Part shown: positions 63,516 through 64,000 of the stretch, piece after piece | How the letters are laid out: each line of letters opens with the position of its first letter | How positions within the stretch are numbered: position 1 is the stretch's first letter | Assembly (NCBI GenBank): GCA_002084435.1 | Contig: NBLG01000001.1 | Location: 1 to 64,000, forward strand | From: Tenericutes bacterium 4572_104 | GTDB taxonomy: Bacteria; Bacillota_I; Bacilli_A; Izemoplasmatales; UBA5603 | DNA: 64,000 bases | Reading direction: 5' to 3' | Made by a program: the position numbers and the translations under genes | The notes under the pieces: generated by a model | Seen by the model: the letters and a program-made list of their open reading frames with translations, nothing else | What the model was told of the DNA's origin: nothing | Database searches by the model: none

Positions 63516-64000
63516 ATTTTTCTGACATTTTTTCACGAATTAATTTGTTTATTTCTTCAAATATTTCAGGGTTTTCTAACAAATATTTTTTAACATTTTC
63601 TCTACCCTGACCAATTTTTTTATTTTTATATGAATACCAAGAACCGCTTTTATTAATTATTTCATATTCAGTACCTAAGTCTACTAATTCCCCAGCTCTA
63701 GATATTCCCTTTCCAAACACAATGTCAACTACACAGGTTTTAAAAGGAGCGGCTACTTTGTTTTTAACTACTTTTACTCTAGCTTCATTACCAACAATAT
63801 CAGTTCCATTTTTAATTTGTTGGCCCTTGCGAATTTCTAAGCGAATTGAAGCATAAAATTTTAATGCTCTACCACCAGGTGTAGTTTCAGGGTTACCAAA
63901 CATAATTCCTACTTTTTCTCTAATTTGATTGATAAATATTGCAATACAATTAGATTTAGACAAGGCACCTGAAAGTTTACGCATAGCTTGAGACATAAGT
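63514..64000 (-). CDS. recA: recombinase RecA, C-terminal part (gene continues past the window)
   Basis: Only the last ~162 codons are inside the window; the frame is open at base 64000, with [17 protein letters not shown], the usual ARLMSQALRKL region. [35 protein letters not shown] is loop L2 and the following RecA core; the C-terminal domain ends at MSEK without a long acidic tail. The ATG at 63996 is internal, not the start. Confidence 0.95.
   Translation of the reverse strand, partial: LMSQAMRKLSGALSKSNCIAIFINQIREKVGIMFGNPETTPGGRALKFYASIRLEIRKGQQIKNGTDIVGNEARVKVVKNKVAAPFKTCVVDIVFGKGISRAGELVDLGTEYEIINKSGSWYSYKNKKIGQGRENVKKYLLENPEIFEEINKLIREKMSEK

Noticed and set aside
63378..63593. Plus-strand frame between rny and recA
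   Set aside because: No ribosome site; low-complexity translation; overlaps the rny promoter, the recA terminator and the recA 3' end.
1..64000. tRNA or rRNA genes, CRISPR arrays, insertion sequences, prophage
   Set aside because: No cloverleaf-like blocks in the gaps, no spaced direct repeats, no transposase, integrase or phage structural genes among the recognised frames.
1..64000. Use of TGA as tryptophan (Mycoplasma code)
   Set aside because: TGA serves as the stop in several ATGA overlaps, and conserved proteins end at their expected lengths under the standard code.

Overview
The window is a stretch of very AT-rich bacterial chromosome (about 30% G+C by eye, not counted). Almost every gene lies on the minus strand; only six are on the plus strand. 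TGA is used as a stop (for example in several ATGA stop/start overlaps) and tryptophan is TGG, so the code is standard, not the Mycoplasma/Spiroplasma code. Gene content and order are those of low-GC Gram-positives: glmS-glmM-glmU, infC-rpmI-rplT, cmk-rpsA-like-der-HU, nusB-xseA-xseB-dxs-recN, and recA-rny-ymdB-miaB-...-mutS-mutL-miaA. Sporulation genes that accompany several of these blocks in Bacillus are absent. Small gene set, many TTG starts, extreme AT bias and standard code point to an early-branching Mollicutes-type lineage (Acholeplasma/Izemoplasma-like) or a related wall-poor Firmicute. This placement is inference.

Layout. 1-4,700: glycogen synthesis (glgC, running off the window, and glgA), a DUF6054-like small protein and a CtpE-like P-type ATPase. 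4,800-8,800: a uridine-kinase-like protein, a YwaF/TIGR02206 membrane protein, and an ECF sigma factor paired with an RsgI-type anti-sigma factor. 8,900-13,500: a six-gene operon with a NatAB-type ABC exporter, a P-loop kinase, a membrane protein, a radical-SAM-fold protein without its cluster cysteines, and a membrane-anchored DUF2188 protein. 13,500-19,470: translation genes behind an L20-leader attenuator, then UDP-GlcNAc synthesis. 19,470-22,430: an unrecognised four-gene cassette (secreted protein, membrane-anchored protein, ABC ATPase, permease). 22,430-29,530: patatin, mnmA, NAD synthesis (nadE, nadD), an M42 peptidase, a pseudouridine synthase and a DUF402 protein. 29,540-38,000: trmL, a DEAD-box helicase, ispH, recN, dxs, xseBA, nusB. 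38,000-44,500: a GH13 glucosidase, a 933-residue TPR protein with degenerate GGDEF/EAL-like regions, a YfcE-like phosphoesterase, rdgB and a KtrA/TrkA protein. 44,600-52,830: a CPBP protease, HU, der, an S1 protein, cmk, rluB-like, a CNNM/CorC protein, efp and an inactive-looking rhodanese. 52,830-64,000: the repair and tRNA-modification cluster miaA-mutL-mutS-(SAP/TM protein)-miaB-ymdB-rny-recA.

Functional themes: isoprenoid synthesis by the MEP route (dxs, ispH), amino-sugar supply for a wall or surface glycan, glycogen storage with an alpha-glucosidase, DNA mismatch and recombination repair, and tRNA modification. Regulation is readable in many places: consensus sigma-A promoters, two pairs of overlapping divergent promoters, intrinsic terminators after most transcription units (several shared by convergent genes), an L20 leader, a probable ATC start for infC, and a terminator hairpin whose 3' arm is the Shine-Dalgarno sequence of the next gene.

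Most promising unexplained items: the four-gene secreted-protein/ABC cassette; the radical-SAM relative that lost CX3CX2C but keeps a clamp-binding-like C-terminus; the degenerate TPR-GGDEF-EAL protein; the SAP-domain protein tethered to the membrane next to mutS; and the glgC copy that lacks about 46 N-terminal residues including substrate-binding motifs. No tRNA or rRNA gene, IS element, prophage or CRISPR array was seen, and no stretch longer than about 200 bases lacks a gene.
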